Shown here in pieces: positions 33,912-43,009 of a DNA stretch of 64,000 bases. Source of the DNA: Clostridium magnum DSM 2767. GTDB lineage: Bacteria > Bacillota > Clostridia > Clostridiales > Clostridiaceae. The DNA is taken from assembly GCF_001623875.1 (NCBI RefSeq), contig NZ_LWAE01000004.1:186001-250000 (forward strand), in the 5' to 3' direction. The position numbers and the translations under genes are program-made. The notes below the pieces were generated by a model. That model was not told the DNA's origin, did no database searches, and worked only from the letters and a program-made list of their open reading frames with translations. Within the stretch, counting starts at the first letter, position 1, and each line of letters opens with the position of its first letter.

Positions 33912-34880
33912 TTATTCTTCTTTTAGCCATCTAGCTGCTTCTAAAGCATAATAAGTTATAATCATCTTTGCTCCTGCTCTTTTTATTGATGTTAGCATCT
34001 CCAAAGCAATTCTTTTTTCATCTATAAGTCCTGCCTTAGCTGCAACTTTAATCATGGCATATTCACCACTTACGTTATAGGCTGCTACTGGTACATCATA
34101 TCTGTCTCTAGCCACTCTTATTACATCTAGATAAGACAGTGCTGGTTTAACCATTATAATGTCTGCTCCCTCATCTATATCATCTTCAATCTCAAGCATA
34201 GCTTCTCTTACATTTGCAGGATCCATTTGATAGGTTTTTCTATCTCCAAATTCAGGAGTTGAGTCTGCTGCTTCTCTAAAAGGACCATAAAAAGCTGAGC
34301 AATATTTAGCGCTATATGCCATAATAGGAATGTTTTTATAACCATTCTCATCTAGAATATCTCTTATAGCATCTATTCTTCCATCCATCATATCAGAAGG
34401 AGCTATCATATCTGCACCTGCTTTAGCATGGGATAAAGATATTTTAGCTATGTATTCTAAAGTTTCATCGTTATCTACATCCTCACCGTGAATTATTCCA
34501 CAATGTCCATGACTTGTATATTCACACATACAAACGTCTGTAATAATGTAGATGTCCTTATTTAATTCCTTTATTTTTCTTATAGCTTTTTGTATTATTC
34601 CATTTTCATCATAAGCTCCGCTGCCACATTCATCCTTATGATCTGGAATTCCAAATAATATTACACTTTTAACTCTTACCTCTGTCATTTCTTTTACTAT
34701 TTCGTGCAATCTATCTATAGAAAAATGATAGTTTCCCGGTAATGATGAAATTTCTTTCTTAATATTTGTTCCCTCTACAACAAATATAGGATATATAAAA
34801 TCACTTGGGTGAAGGAAAGTTTCCCTAACCATAGATCTTATAACTTCATTTTGTCTAAGTCTTCTATGTCTTCTAAACAT
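33912..34880 (-). CDS. hemB: delta-aminolevulinic acid dehydratase (porphobilinogen synthase)
   Basis: A 322-residue HemB condensing two 5-aminolevulinate molecules to porphobilinogen. The N-terminus [19 protein letters not shown], the zinc-type cysteine motif [14 protein letters not shown] (about 120-133), the lysine in [18 protein letters not shown] and the Schiff-base motif [10 protein letters not shown] are all present. The three cysteines indicate a zinc-dependent form. GGAGTAATGAGAG precedes ATG 34880. It follows cobA/hemD in the transcript. Confidence 0.95.
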   Translation of the reverse strand: MFRRHRRLRQNEVIRSMVRETFLHPSDFIYPIFVVEGTNIKKEISSLPGNYHFSIDRLHEIVKEMTEVRVKSVILFGIPDHKDECGSGAYDENGIIQKAIRKIKELNKDIYIITDVCMCEYTSHGHCGIIHGEDVDNDETLEYIAKISLSHAKAGADMIAPSDMMDGRIDAIRDILDENGYKNIPIMAYSAKYCSAFYGPFREAADSTPEFGDRKTYQMDPANVREAMLEIEDDIDEGADIIMVKPALSYLDVIRVARDRYDVPVAAYNVSGEYAMIKVAAKAGLIDEKRIALEMLTSIKRAGAKMIITYYALEAARWLKEE

Positions 34881-34940
34881 CTCTCATTACTCCTTTTATA
34901 ATTTACTTTTATTACAATTCACTATTTTCTTTGCTATATG

Positions 34941-36398
34941 TTAGCTTTCAAGCAACTTATCTATAACACCCTTTGTAGTGTATTCATCACAGATTTCGAA
35001 GCTTATTTCATGTTTTTCTAAAGCTTTACCTGTTATAGGTCCAATAGATATAACCCGCTTTTGCTTTATTGATTCTAAACCTACTATTTTTATCATATTT
35101 TCTACTGTACTAGGACTTGTAAATATTACTGTATCTACTTCTTCGAAAGAATCTTTATTTTGTGAGCTGCCAGTTACAGTTTCATAAGCATGGCACTCAT
35201 CAACTACGCATCCCGCTTCCTTCAATACAGCCACTAAATAAGGTCTTGCATTTTTAGCTCTTGGTATAAACACCTTATCTCCTGGTTTTACAACATTCTT
35301 CATAGCGTCGAATAAGCTTTCAGCCACAAATTTTTCTGCAACAACTTCTGGGATAATACCCCTTTGTTTAATTGCTTCTTCTGTAGCAGGACCTATAGCT
35401 GCAAAGGTTCCTTTTATTTTTCTTACATCATAGTTTTTATCACTTAAATAATCAAATAGGCTATTTACCCCATTTACACTAGTACAAACGATGTAATCAT
35501 AATCACTTAATTTATTTACAAACTCATCTAGATTCTCAGTAGTGCGTTTTATTTCTATAGAGTTTATTTCTGTAACCTGAGCTCCTAAATCTATTAATTT
35601 TTCTCTTATTTCTTTTGACTGTTCTTTCGTACGTGTGATGCACACATTTTTTCCAAATAATTGCTTCTTCTCAAACCAATTTAACTTATCATTGAACTTA
35701 ACAACTTCACCAACTACTATTATACAAGGTGAATGCAGCCCCGCTTCTGTAGCTTTTTCCTTTATATCTGCTAGTGTACCTACTACTTTTCTTTGTTTAG
35801 CAGTAGTTCCTCTCATTACCACAGCACAAGGTGTGCTTTCACTCATTCCATTTTCAACTAGTTTTCCAGATATAAAACCTAAGTTTTCAAAGCCCATTAA
35901 AAATATAAGTGTTCCACCAATTGTAGCTGTTGCCTTCCAGTTCATATTTAACTTTTCAGCACTCATTCCAGTAAACACATGAAAGCTCTGAGCAATTTTT
36001 CTATGAGTAACAGGTATTCCGCCATAATTTAATACTGAAATTGGTGAGGTGATACCAGGAACAACTTCGAACTCTATTCCTTCATCTATAAGTCTTAAAG
36101 CTTCTTCCCCACCTCTTCCAAATATGTAAGGATCTCCACCTTTAACTCTTCCAACTATGTGCCCTTCTTTAGCTAATTGTACAAGCATATCATTTATTTC
36201 ATCTTGAGTTTTATAGTGACAGCCTGGTTCTTTTCCACAATAGTATAGCTTGCAGTTTTCATTTAAATACTTTAAAACCCCTGTGCCTGATAATCTGTCA
36301 TACATTACTGCTGTACATTCTTTTAACTTTCTTACAGCCTTTAGTGTTATAAGTTCCTCATCTCCAGGACCTGCCCCAATAAGATAAACTTTTCCCAT
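34941..36398 (-). CDS. cobA/hemD: uroporphyrinogen-III C-methyltransferase / uroporphyrinogen-III synthase fusion
   Basis: A 485-residue two-domain protein. Residues 1-245 are a CobA/SUMT methylase (VYLIGAGPGDEELITLKAV, RLSGTGVL, VKGGDPYIFGRGGEEA, VVPGITSPISVLNYGGIPVTHR) that makes precorrin-2. Residues about 250-485 are HemD (VCITRTKEQSKEIREKL, CTSVNGVNSLFDYL, FTSPSTVENMIKI), which closes the uroporphyrinogen III ring. The fusion is common in clostridia and channels uroporphyrinogen III toward siroheme and corrinoids. It starts 12 bases after hemC ends, behind AGGGGTGAC. Confidence 0.95.
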   Translation of the reverse strand: MGKVYLIGAGPGDEELITLKAVRKLKECTAVMYDRLSGTGVLKYLNENCKLYYCGKEPGCHYKTQDEINDMLVQLAKEGHIVGRVKGGDPYIFGRGGEEALRLIDEGIEFEVVPGITSPISVLNYGGIPVTHRKIAQSFHVFTGMSAEKLNMNWKATATIGGTLIFLMGFENLGFISGKLVENGMSESTPCAVVMRGTTAKQRKVVGTLADIKEKATEAGLHSPCIIVVGEVVKFNDKLNWFEKKQLFGKNVCITRTKEQSKEIREKLIDLGAQVTEINSIEIKRTTENLDEFVNKLSDYDYIVCTSVNGVNSLFDYLSDKNYDVRKIKGTFAAIGPATEEAIKQRGIIPEVVAEKFVAESLFDAMKNVVKPGDKVFIPRAKNARPYLVAVLKEAGCVVDECHAYETVTGSSQNKDSFEEVDTVIFTSPSTVENMIKIVGLESIKQKRVISIGPITGKALEKHEISFEICDEYTTKGVIDKLLES

Positions 36399-36410
36399 TT
36401 TAAGTCACCC

Positions 36411-37283
36411 CTATGCACCTAATATTTTTTTAGCTAAATTTTTACCTAATTCTAAATAATCTTCTTTTCTTCCTCTTATATCTTTCTTTATTAATTTAGT
36501 TCCTATCTGGAATATTCCTACAATATTAATCATATTTCCTTCTAATTCCGCATAGGCTCCTATAGTTGAATGACAATCACCCTTTAATTCCCTCATAAAG
36601 CTTCTTTCTGCCTCTACACATATTCTCGCTTCTGGGCAATCAAGTATTTTAAATAATTCTCCATTTAAACTATTCTTTTTAACCTCTATTCCTAAAGCTC
36701 CTTGTCCCACTGCCGGTATCATATCTTCTACAGCAAAATAATCAGTAATAATGTTTTCCATTCCAAGTCTCTTAAGTCCAGCTGCTGCAAGTATTATACC
36801 GTCTAAATTTTCTCTTTCAATTTTATCAATTCTAGTCTGAACATTACCTCTTATAGGTACTATTTCTAAATCAGGTCTTAATAATTTTAACTGGTCAGCT
36901 CTTCTGTTGCTACTTGTACCTATCCTGGCTCCTTTTTTTAATTCCTGAAAATGTACACCACTTATAGATACAAAGGCATCTCTTACATCTTCTCTTTGTG
37001 GAATCGCTATCATCTCAAATACCTCTGGAATTTCGAAGGGTACATCCTTCATACTATGTACAGCTGCGTCAGCTTCTTCCTCAAATAACGCCATCTCGAT
37101 TTCTTTAACAAAAAGTCCTTTTCCACCTATTTTATCTAAAGTTACATCTAACCTTAAATCTCCTGTAGTTTCAATAAGGAGTTTTTCCGCTTCTGCATTA
37201 TGCTGTTCTTTCAGCATCCCTATTACAGTATCTGCTTGAACCTGAGCCAACTTACTTCTACGAGTTGCTATCTTTAGAGTCAA
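36411..37283 (-). CDS. hemC: hydroxymethylbilane synthase
   Basis: A 290-residue porphobilinogen deaminase. The N-terminus [20 protein letters not shown], the region [23 protein letters not shown] and the dipyrromethane-anchoring cysteine in [14 protein letters not shown] (about 235-248) are diagnostic. The start is TTG at 37283 with AGGATGGTG upstream, giving the expected N-terminus. It begins 14 bases after the precorrin-2 dehydrogenase gene ends. Confidence 0.95.
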   Translation of the reverse strand: MTLKIATRRSKLAQVQADTVIGMLKEQHNAEAEKLLIETTGDLRLDVTLDKIGGKGLFVKEIEMALFEEEADAAVHSMKDVPFEIPEVFEMIAIPQREDVRDAFVSISGVHFQELKKGARIGTSSNRRADQLKLLRPDLEIVPIRGNVQTRIDKIERENLDGIILAAAGLKRLGMENIITDYFAVEDMIPAVGQGALGIEVKKNSLNGELFKILDCPEARICVEAERSFMRELKGDCHSTIGAYAELEGNMINIVGIFQIGTKLIKKDIRGRKEDYLELGKNLAKKILGA

Positions 37284-37297
37284 AATATATCACCATC

Positions 37298-37900
37298 CTA
37301 ATCTTTAAGTTCTTCATAAAACATTTTTAATATAACTTTTTCTCTTTCCTTTTCATAAAAGAAATAAAAATCATCTGAGCATATAAAATTCATTATTTCT
37401 TGTTTTTTATGCCATTCTTTAATTCTATTTCTAACAGAAGATGAAAAGCTTATAAATTCATCATATTTTTTCAGTTCATTTTTTATTTTATTTGATAAAT
37501 AGACTGAAGTTTTAGGGCTAACGCTTTTTGTATGTAACCCAAAGAAGATGTTTTCAGTATTCCTTTGACAAGGTGTAATACATGTTCCCTCTTTTGGATC
37601 ACTGCAATCTATAAATAACTTATATAGTTGCTGACAGTCAATTCTTATCTGTTCATTTACTTTCTCAGAATTAGTAGCAATAATAATAAGATGTTTATCC
37701 TGTATATATTTTTTATTATACTCATCAACTATAAAATTAATATTGTTACAGTTTTCTAATCCTTCGAATTCTTCTAAGAATTCCTTCGATACAATGGATA
37801 ATTTGCACCCTCTCTTTGCAAAAGTCCGTGTTTTAGTTAATGCAGCCTTTCCACCGCCTACAATAAGTACATTTATCTTTTCGGATATAAGGGAAAGCAT
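37298..37900 (-). CDS. precorrin-2 dehydrogenase (siroheme synthase N-terminal type)
   Basis: About 200 residues of the CysG-B/SirC/Met8 family, which oxidises precorrin-2 to sirohydrochlorin with NAD+. The NAD-binding motif is VLIVGGGKAALTKTRTF, followed by LIIIATNSEKVNEQI and IDCSDPKEGTCITPCQR. It supplies the substrate of CbiK. Two starts are possible: ATG 37951 overlaps hemA by 43 bases, while ATG 37900, nine bases after the hemA stop, gives the family-like spacing of 12 residues before the glycine motif. The latter is chosen. Confidence 0.85.
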   Translation of the reverse strand: MLSLISEKINVLIVGGGKAALTKTRTFAKRGCKLSIVSKEFLEEFEGLENCNNINFIVDEYNKKYIQDKHLIIIATNSEKVNEQIRIDCQQLYKLFIDCSDPKEGTCITPCQRNTENIFFGLHTKSVSPKTSVYLSNKIKNELKKYDEFISFSSSVRNRIKEWHKKQEIMNFICSDDFYFFYEKEREKVILKMFYEELKD

Positions 37901-37908
37901 TGTATATT

Positions 37909-39108
37909 CTATTCCGCTACATAAAATATCTTTTGTATTATCCTCATACACTCATTGACACTTCCCTTCAACTGCTCCTCTTTTAATACATCTATAGCTC
38001 TATTTATAAAAGCATCTGATGTACTTTTTAATAACATTTCTGCTAGTTTATCAGTGTCTTTTGTTCCTCTTTTATTTTTAAAGGTTTTATATCTATCTTT
38101 ATATACTCTTTCTCCAGATTGCTTTAACTTTATTATTTCCTGAGAAATACTTTGCAAACTTTGCCATTCCTCAAACTCTTTTATGTATTTATCTAATATA
38201 AACTTATTTTCCTTCATTATGTTTTTTCTCAATTTTCTATTGTTATCATCCATACGACTGACAGTGTCAATATCATATACCTGAACATTTCCTAAAGTAC
38301 TTACATCCTTGTCTAAATCTCTTGGAACTGCTAAATCAAATAAAATCATCCTTCTATTATTAGGCAAATCATCTTTTTTTATTACAATATGAGGTGCTGA
38401 AGTACATGATATTATACAATTTACTTCTTCATAATATTTTATCTTTTCTTCAAAAGGTATTACTCTTACTCTACCATCCTCAATATTCACTACTTTAGGA
38501 TCTCTTACTGCTATATACAGAACCTCAAAGGCTCCTGACATTATATATTTAGCAGTTAACTGACCAACTTCCCCAAAACCTAATATCATAAATCTGTTCA
38601 TGCCTTTTTTTCTACTTTCACTAACTGCTATAGAAGAAGATGACACTGGTATTTTATATAAGTTGGATTCAGTCCTAAACTCTTTTCCACAGGTTACTGC
38701 AAGATGAAAAAGCTTTTGCAATTCCTTGTGTATTGTTTTTGCCTTCATTGCAGTTTCATAAGCCTCTTTTACCTGTGCTAATATTTGATCTTCACCTAGT
38801 ATCAAAGATTCAAAGCCACAAACTACTTTCATAAGATGTTTTGTAACTTGTTTTTCTTTGTAATGGAAAATATATTCCACTAATTCTTTATCCCAGTTTA
38901 AAACCTCAAATATTTCTTCAACTATACTTGAATCTTCACACTTGGAGCTAAAATATATCTCCGTTCTATTACAAGTACTTATTATAAGTACCTCATCACA
39001 TATTTTTGATAAGTTTTTTAGGGAATTTTCACAACGCTTCTGTATTACAGAAAACTTTTCCCTTATTTCAAGCTTTACGTCGTCTTTAAGTGCTATAAGC
39101 TGTATCAT
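37909..39108 (-). CDS. hemA: glutamyl-tRNA reductase
   Basis: A 399-residue HemA that reduces glutamyl-tRNA to glutamate-1-semialdehyde, the first step of the C5 tetrapyrrole route. The catalytic cysteine is in LIISTCNRTEIYF (Cys46); GLILGEDQILAQVKEAYE-type sequence appears as LILGEDQILAQVK; the NADPH domain has MILGFGEVGQLTAKYI. The C-terminal dimerisation helices are present, so the protein is full length. GGGGTTGATG lies before the ATG. It heads the hem part of the cluster after cbiQ. Confidence 0.95.
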   Translation of the reverse strand: MIQLIALKDDVKLEIREKFSVIQKRCENSLKNLSKICDEVLIISTCNRTEIYFSSKCEDSSIVEEIFEVLNWDKELVEYIFHYKEKQVTKHLMKVVCGFESLILGEDQILAQVKEAYETAMKAKTIHKELQKLFHLAVTCGKEFRTESNLYKIPVSSSSIAVSESRKKGMNRFMILGFGEVGQLTAKYIMSGAFEVLYIAVRDPKVVNIEDGRVRVIPFEEKIKYYEEVNCIISCTSAPHIVIKKDDLPNNRRMILFDLAVPRDLDKDVSTLGNVQVYDIDTVSRMDDNNRKLRKNIMKENKFILDKYIKEFEEWQSLQSISQEIIKLKQSGERVYKDRYKTFKNKRGTKDTDKLAEMLLKSTSDAFINRAIDVLKEEQLKGSVNECMRIIQKIFYVAE

Positions 39109-39155
39109 AACATCAACCCCTAATTATACTTAGAATTAAAGCTTTTTATTATTTA

Positions 39156-39857
39156 TCATACTTTTATATATATAATCATAGCTAAGCTAAATATATATAT
39201 ACATATACTTCCCATCCTTAAGTATGAAAAATTAAAATCCTTTACTAGATAAGGCATATATCCTCTATAACCTCTACTATCAATACCATCCTTTATATTT
39301 CTCCATCTATGCATGGTATTTACAAATAAAAGCCCTGCCATTTTTCCTGTGTTTGTTATTTTTAATTTAAAATTATCAAATCCACCTCTACTTTTAATGG
39401 AATTGTACAAAATTGAATACTCATCATTTATAACTACTAAAAATCTTTCCATAGTCTTAGCTATATCACATATGTCCTTTAGCCATTTATTTTTAGCCAT
39501 AATATTTAAAACGTCATCTATAGGGGTAGTCAATGCAAAGAAAGATAAACATAATCCTGCAGATAAACTCTTAAGTATAACTACTCCACAATAACTTAAA
39601 CCATAATCTAGCACAAAAGTTATGGATGAAATAGCTGCAAAAACAGCAATCTCAAAAGCGAATTTAATAACTACATTTTTATTATTTTTACAAAGCATAT
39701 GCAAAAGAATAAATATAATTATATTTATAATTATAGGAATGCTTCTATTAGTAAATCCTATAATTATAATAGGCAATATACTTAAAAATACTTTTTCTAC
39801 AGGATGTATGAAAGCTATCCTACTGGTTCTTGACAGCGCCATTATTAGTCTTAGCAT
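39156..39857 (-). CDS. cbiQ: cobalt ECF transporter transmembrane protein CbiQ
   Basis: A 233-residue energy-coupling-factor T component with about five hydrophobic segments. The motif MHRWRNIKDGIDSRGYRGY near 193-211 corresponds to the Ala-Arg-Gly coupling helices that contact the ATPase. It overlaps the cbiN end by 38 bases. With CbiM and CbiN it forms the membrane part of a cobalt importer; the ATPase is not adjacent, and the only candidate in the window is CbiO at 45092-45817. Confidence 0.9.
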   Translation of the reverse strand: MLRLIMALSRTSRIAFIHPVEKVFLSILPIIIIGFTNRSIPIIINIIIFILLHMLCKNNKNVVIKFAFEIAVFAAISSITFVLDYGLSYCGVVILKSLSAGLCLSFFALTTPIDDVLNIMAKNKWLKDICDIAKTMERFLVVINDEYSILYNSIKSRGGFDNFKLKITNTGKMAGLLFVNTMHRWRNIKDGIDSRGYRGYMPYLVKDFNFSYLRMGSICIYIFSLAMIIYIKV

Positions 39858-40119
39858 TTTTCTTCTTTCCTATATAATATCCTATAAATACAGCACCTAT
39901 AGAAGCTTGTAATGCAAATAATAGACTTTCTATTTCTCCTGATGGCGGTTCCCATACATGATTAAACCAAGGCTTATAATTACCATTTACTTCCTTAACA
40001 GTCTCTTGTATTTGATCATCTGCGCCTCCGAATTCTCCACCTCTAATTGATCCTATACAGTAAGACCCTACTATTAAGAACACACATATAACACTTAAAA
40101 TCAAGTTTTTCTTTTTCAA
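39820..40119 (-). CDS. cbiN: cobalt ECF transporter small subunit CbiN
   Basis: A 99-residue protein with two membrane segments (about 6-23 and 68-87) flanking an external loop containing GGADDQIQETVKEVNGNYKPW and EPPSGEIESLLFALQA, typical of CbiN. CbiN helps CbiM take up Co2+. The start is TTG at 40119 behind GAGAGGTG. It follows cbiM by three bases and overlaps cbiQ, so the three are coupled. Confidence 0.93.
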   Translation of the reverse strand: MKKKNLILSVICVFLIVGSYCIGSIRGGEFGGADDQIQETVKEVNGNYKPWFNHVWEPPSGEIESLLFALQASIGAVFIGYYIGKKKNAKTNNGAVKNQ

Positions 40120-40122
40120 AGC

Positions 40123-40842
40123 TTACACCTCTCTTAAATCTTTTAGTTCTTTTGATGAGTAGCTTTCTATAAATCCAAATATCATAACAGTTACTATACC
40201 TTCTACTATAGCCAAAGGTATCTGTGTTATGGCAAATATTGAAACAAACTTTATAAATGAAGCTAGAACTCCACCAGTATGAGCTGGAAAGGCTAACGCT
40301 AGCTGTACTGATGTAGTTAAATAAGTAGTTAAATCTCCAAGCATAGCTCCTAAAAATATTGCTAACTTTTTATTTTTACTCTTCACTACTTTGAATACTA
40401 GGAAAGACACTATAGGTCCTACGATTCCCATAGAGAAGACATTAGCTCCTAGCGTAGTTATTCCACCGTGTGCAAGTAATATAGCTTGAAATGTTAACAC
40501 TAATACTGCTATCACGGCTGTAACAAAAGGACCAAACAACATAGCACTAAGTCCTGTTCCCGTAGGATGAGAGCTGCTTCCTGTAACAGATGGTAATTTC
40601 ATAGCAGATAATATAAAACAGTATGCTGCTACTAAACCTAAAAGCATTTTTAAATCCCTGCTTTTTACTGTCTTCTTCTTTATTTGCTTTATACCTATAA
40701 TTATAAAAGGTGCTGAAAGAACAAAGTATACCCCGCACCACATTGGTGGTAGAAATCCTTCTGATATGTGCATTGCATATACATTAGTGCTTAAAGCCAT
40801 AATCAAGGCTAGACACATGAATAGAGTATTTCTTTTTTTCAT
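40123..40842 (-). CDS. cbiM: cobalt ECF transporter substrate-binding component CbiM
   Basis: A 239-residue S component for Co2+. A signal-peptide-like N-terminus ends at VYA, giving a mature protein beginning Met-His-Ile-Ser-Glu-Gly (precursor residues 24-29); this N-terminal Met-His is the known metal-ligand arrangement of CbiM/NikM. About six membrane segments follow, with SSHPTGTGLSAMLFGP and LAHGGITTLGANVFSMGI as family motifs. GGGGAGAAAGAT precedes the ATG. Context (cobalamin operon) supports cobalt rather than nickel. Confidence 0.94.
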   Translation of the reverse strand: MKKRNTLFMCLALIMALSTNVYAMHISEGFLPPMWCGVYFVLSAPFIIIGIKQIKKKTVKSRDLKMLLGLVAAYCFILSAMKLPSVTGSSSHPTGTGLSAMLFGPFVTAVIAVLVLTFQAILLAHGGITTLGANVFSMGIVGPIVSFLVFKVVKSKNKKLAIFLGAMLGDLTTYLTTSVQLALAFPAHTGGVLASFIKFVSIFAITQIPLAIVEGIVTVMIFGFIESYSSKELKDLREV

Positions 40843-40854
40843 ATCTTTCTCCCC

Positions 40855-41958
40855 CTAAAAATGATTTATAGAATTTAATACTTCAATAATTTTTTCATTG
40901 CTTTGTCTATCCTTAATTGCAAACCTTACATACTCTTCATTTAACCCCTTAAAATTATCACATTTTCTTATTGCAATTCCTTGTTCTAAGCATAGATCGT
41001 ATAACTTATTACAGTCCATATTTTTAAGCCTGCATAGTACAAAATTACTATAAGTTGTATAAACTTTTTCTATGAAACCTATATTTTTTAACTTATGTGT
41101 TATAAAACTTCTCTCCTCTTCAATCCATTTTAACGACTCTTCTATATACTGCTGATCCTTTAGAACATATTTTACTGCTACTTCTGCAAAACAGTTTATA
41201 TTCCAGGGATTCTGTTTTTCCTGTATTTTTTTTATTAATTCTCTATTTTTACTTACACCATATCCCATTCTTATTCCTGGCATTGCATAAAATTTTGTCA
41301 AAGCCTTTATTATGAAAATACAATGGTTATTTTCCATATCCTTCAAAAGGCTAAATCCTCTTTTTCCTGTGAACTCGCTGAAAGCTTCATCTACTAAAAT
41401 AACTTTATTATTTTTCTGACAATAATCTATAATGGCCTTAAATTTATCCTTATCTATTACATTTCCATTAGGATTATTAGGATTTCCTATAATTAAAGCT
41501 TCTGAATTTTTCATTTTAGAAAGTATATCTTTGTAATCAAAGTCCATATTCTTTTTTAGATAAGAATATTCTATTTCACATTCCCATTTTACAGCATTTT
41601 TTTCATATTCAATAAAGGATGGTACCACTATACATATGTTTTTAAAGCAACTAATAGCCAAGTCTATAATTTCAGCCGCACCATTTCCAATAACTATATC
41701 TTCTTCATCTATTATATACTTTTGCAAAGATTGATTCTCAGAATCAAAATAGCTGCTACTGAATTTCATATAATTCTTTAGATGCTTTTTTACATTTCTA
41801 TATTTAACATCTGGATACCTTTCCATACTTTCCAAGGCCTCATTTATGTTTTCTTTAAAGCTACTTGGTACTCCCAGTGGGTTAATATTTGAACTAAAAT
41901 CTATAAGTTCCTTTCCCTTTAAAATTCCCTCAGTATATACATCTCCACCATGCTCCAA
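40855..41958 (-). CDS. cobD: threonine-phosphate decarboxylase
   Basis: A 367-residue class I/II PLP enzyme that decarboxylates L-threonine O-3-phosphate to aminopropanol phosphate. The N-terminus EHGGDVYTEGI with IDFSSNINPLGVP, NPNNPNG, LVDEAFSEF and the PLP lysine in FIIKALTKFYAMPGIRMGYG are diagnostic. A TTG at 41958, eight bases after AGGAAGTG, gives the family start MEHGG; a GTG at 41967 would lack a spaced ribosome site. Its substrate is made by PduX, encoded at the far end of the cluster. Confidence 0.92.
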   Translation of the reverse strand: MEHGGDVYTEGILKGKELIDFSSNINPLGVPSSFKENINEALESMERYPDVKYRNVKKHLKNYMKFSSSYFDSENQSLQKYIIDEEDIVIGNGAAEIIDLAISCFKNICIVVPSFIEYEKNAVKWECEIEYSYLKKNMDFDYKDILSKMKNSEALIIGNPNNPNGNVIDKDKFKAIIDYCQKNNKVILVDEAFSEFTGKRGFSLLKDMENNHCIFIIKALTKFYAMPGIRMGYGVSKNRELIKKIQEKQNPWNINCFAEVAVKYVLKDQQYIEESLKWIEEERSFITHKLKNIGFIEKVYTTYSNFVLCRLKNMDCNKLYDLCLEQGIAIRKCDNFKGLNEEYVRFAIKDRQSNEKIIEVLNSINHF

Positions 41959-42008
41959 TGTTATCACTTCCTATACTATTATTTTCATTTTCTACATTTG
42001 TTAGGCTT

Positions 42009-42998
42009 CTAAAAACAGCTATATGGTAGAACATTAATCACCCAAAATACAATCAGATACAAAACCATCATTAGCGCCTCTGCCGCATACATAAGCTTTA
42101 TGGAATCATTTATATGTTCAAAGCTTAACTCCTTTACTTTATCTCCAATTGTAGGCTTATACACAACCTCACCAAAATAAACATTGGTACCTCCTAATTG
42201 TACTCCCATAGCACCTGCTGCTGCTCCTTCAGGATATGCACAGTTAGGACTTTTGTGATTCTTTCTATCTCTGATCATTATTTTAAAGCTTGTAAATATG
42301 TTACCCTTTACTACAAAAGAAACCATACATATGAGAAGACCTGTAACTCTTGCAGGTATAAAATTAAATACATCATCTACTTTGGCTGGAAAAAATCCTA
42401 TATGTCTATACTTTTCATTCATGTATCCAAGCATTGAATCCATTGTATTTATGCCCTTATACATCATAGCAAGAGGTGCTCCTCCAATAATTGCATAAAA
42501 CAGAGGTGCTATTATTCCATCCGCTGTATTTTCTGCTACAGTTTCAACATCCGCCCTTATTATCTCCTTATCAGTAAGCTCCTTTGTATCTCTTCCAACT
42601 ATATATGAAAGCTTTATTCTAGCATCATCTAGGTCCTTATTTCTCAATGCATAATATACTTTTTTTGCTTCCTCACTTAAACACTTTGCTGCTAAAGTCG
42701 TCCATATTATTAGAACATTTAGAACAATATATAACCACGTAATTTGCTTTACTAACATAAGAATGGCAAAAGGTATTATAAAAGTTATGGCTGCCACTGT
42801 AATTACGATAAATCCTCCAAAGGCTTTTATACCTTTATCAGTTTTACAGAGCTTTCTTCCCTTTTTATCTAAGAAAGCTATAAGCTTTCCTATATATATG
42901 ATTGGATGTGGAAACCAAATTGGATCTCCAATTATCCAATCTATTATTACTGCTAAAAGTATTGATATAGCATTAATAGCAAAGAAAGATGTTATCAA
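42009..42998 (-). CDS. cbiB: adenosylcobinamide-phosphate synthase
   Basis: A 329-residue polytopic membrane enzyme that joins adenosylcobyric acid to aminopropanol phosphate. Landmarks are IDWIIGDPIWFPHPIIYIGKL near the N-terminus, AENTADGIIAPLFYAIIGGAPLAMMYKGINTMDSM in the middle and HKSPNCAYPEGAAAGAMGVQLGG near 245-267. The start is TTG at 42998 with GGAGG seven bases upstream. It lies between cbiP and cobD, matching the reaction order. Confidence 0.94.
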   Translation of the reverse strand: MITSFFAINAISILLAVIIDWIIGDPIWFPHPIIYIGKLIAFLDKKGRKLCKTDKGIKAFGGFIVITVAAITFIIPFAILMLVKQITWLYIVLNVLIIWTTLAAKCLSEEAKKVYYALRNKDLDDARIKLSYIVGRDTKELTDKEIIRADVETVAENTADGIIAPLFYAIIGGAPLAMMYKGINTMDSMLGYMNEKYRHIGFFPAKVDDVFNFIPARVTGLLICMVSFVVKGNIFTSFKIMIRDRKNHKSPNCAYPEGAAAGAMGVQLGGTNVYFGEVVYKPTIGDKVKELSFEHINDSIKLMYAAEALMMVLYLIVFWVINVLPYSCF

Positions 42999-43009
42999 AA
43001 TAAATCCTC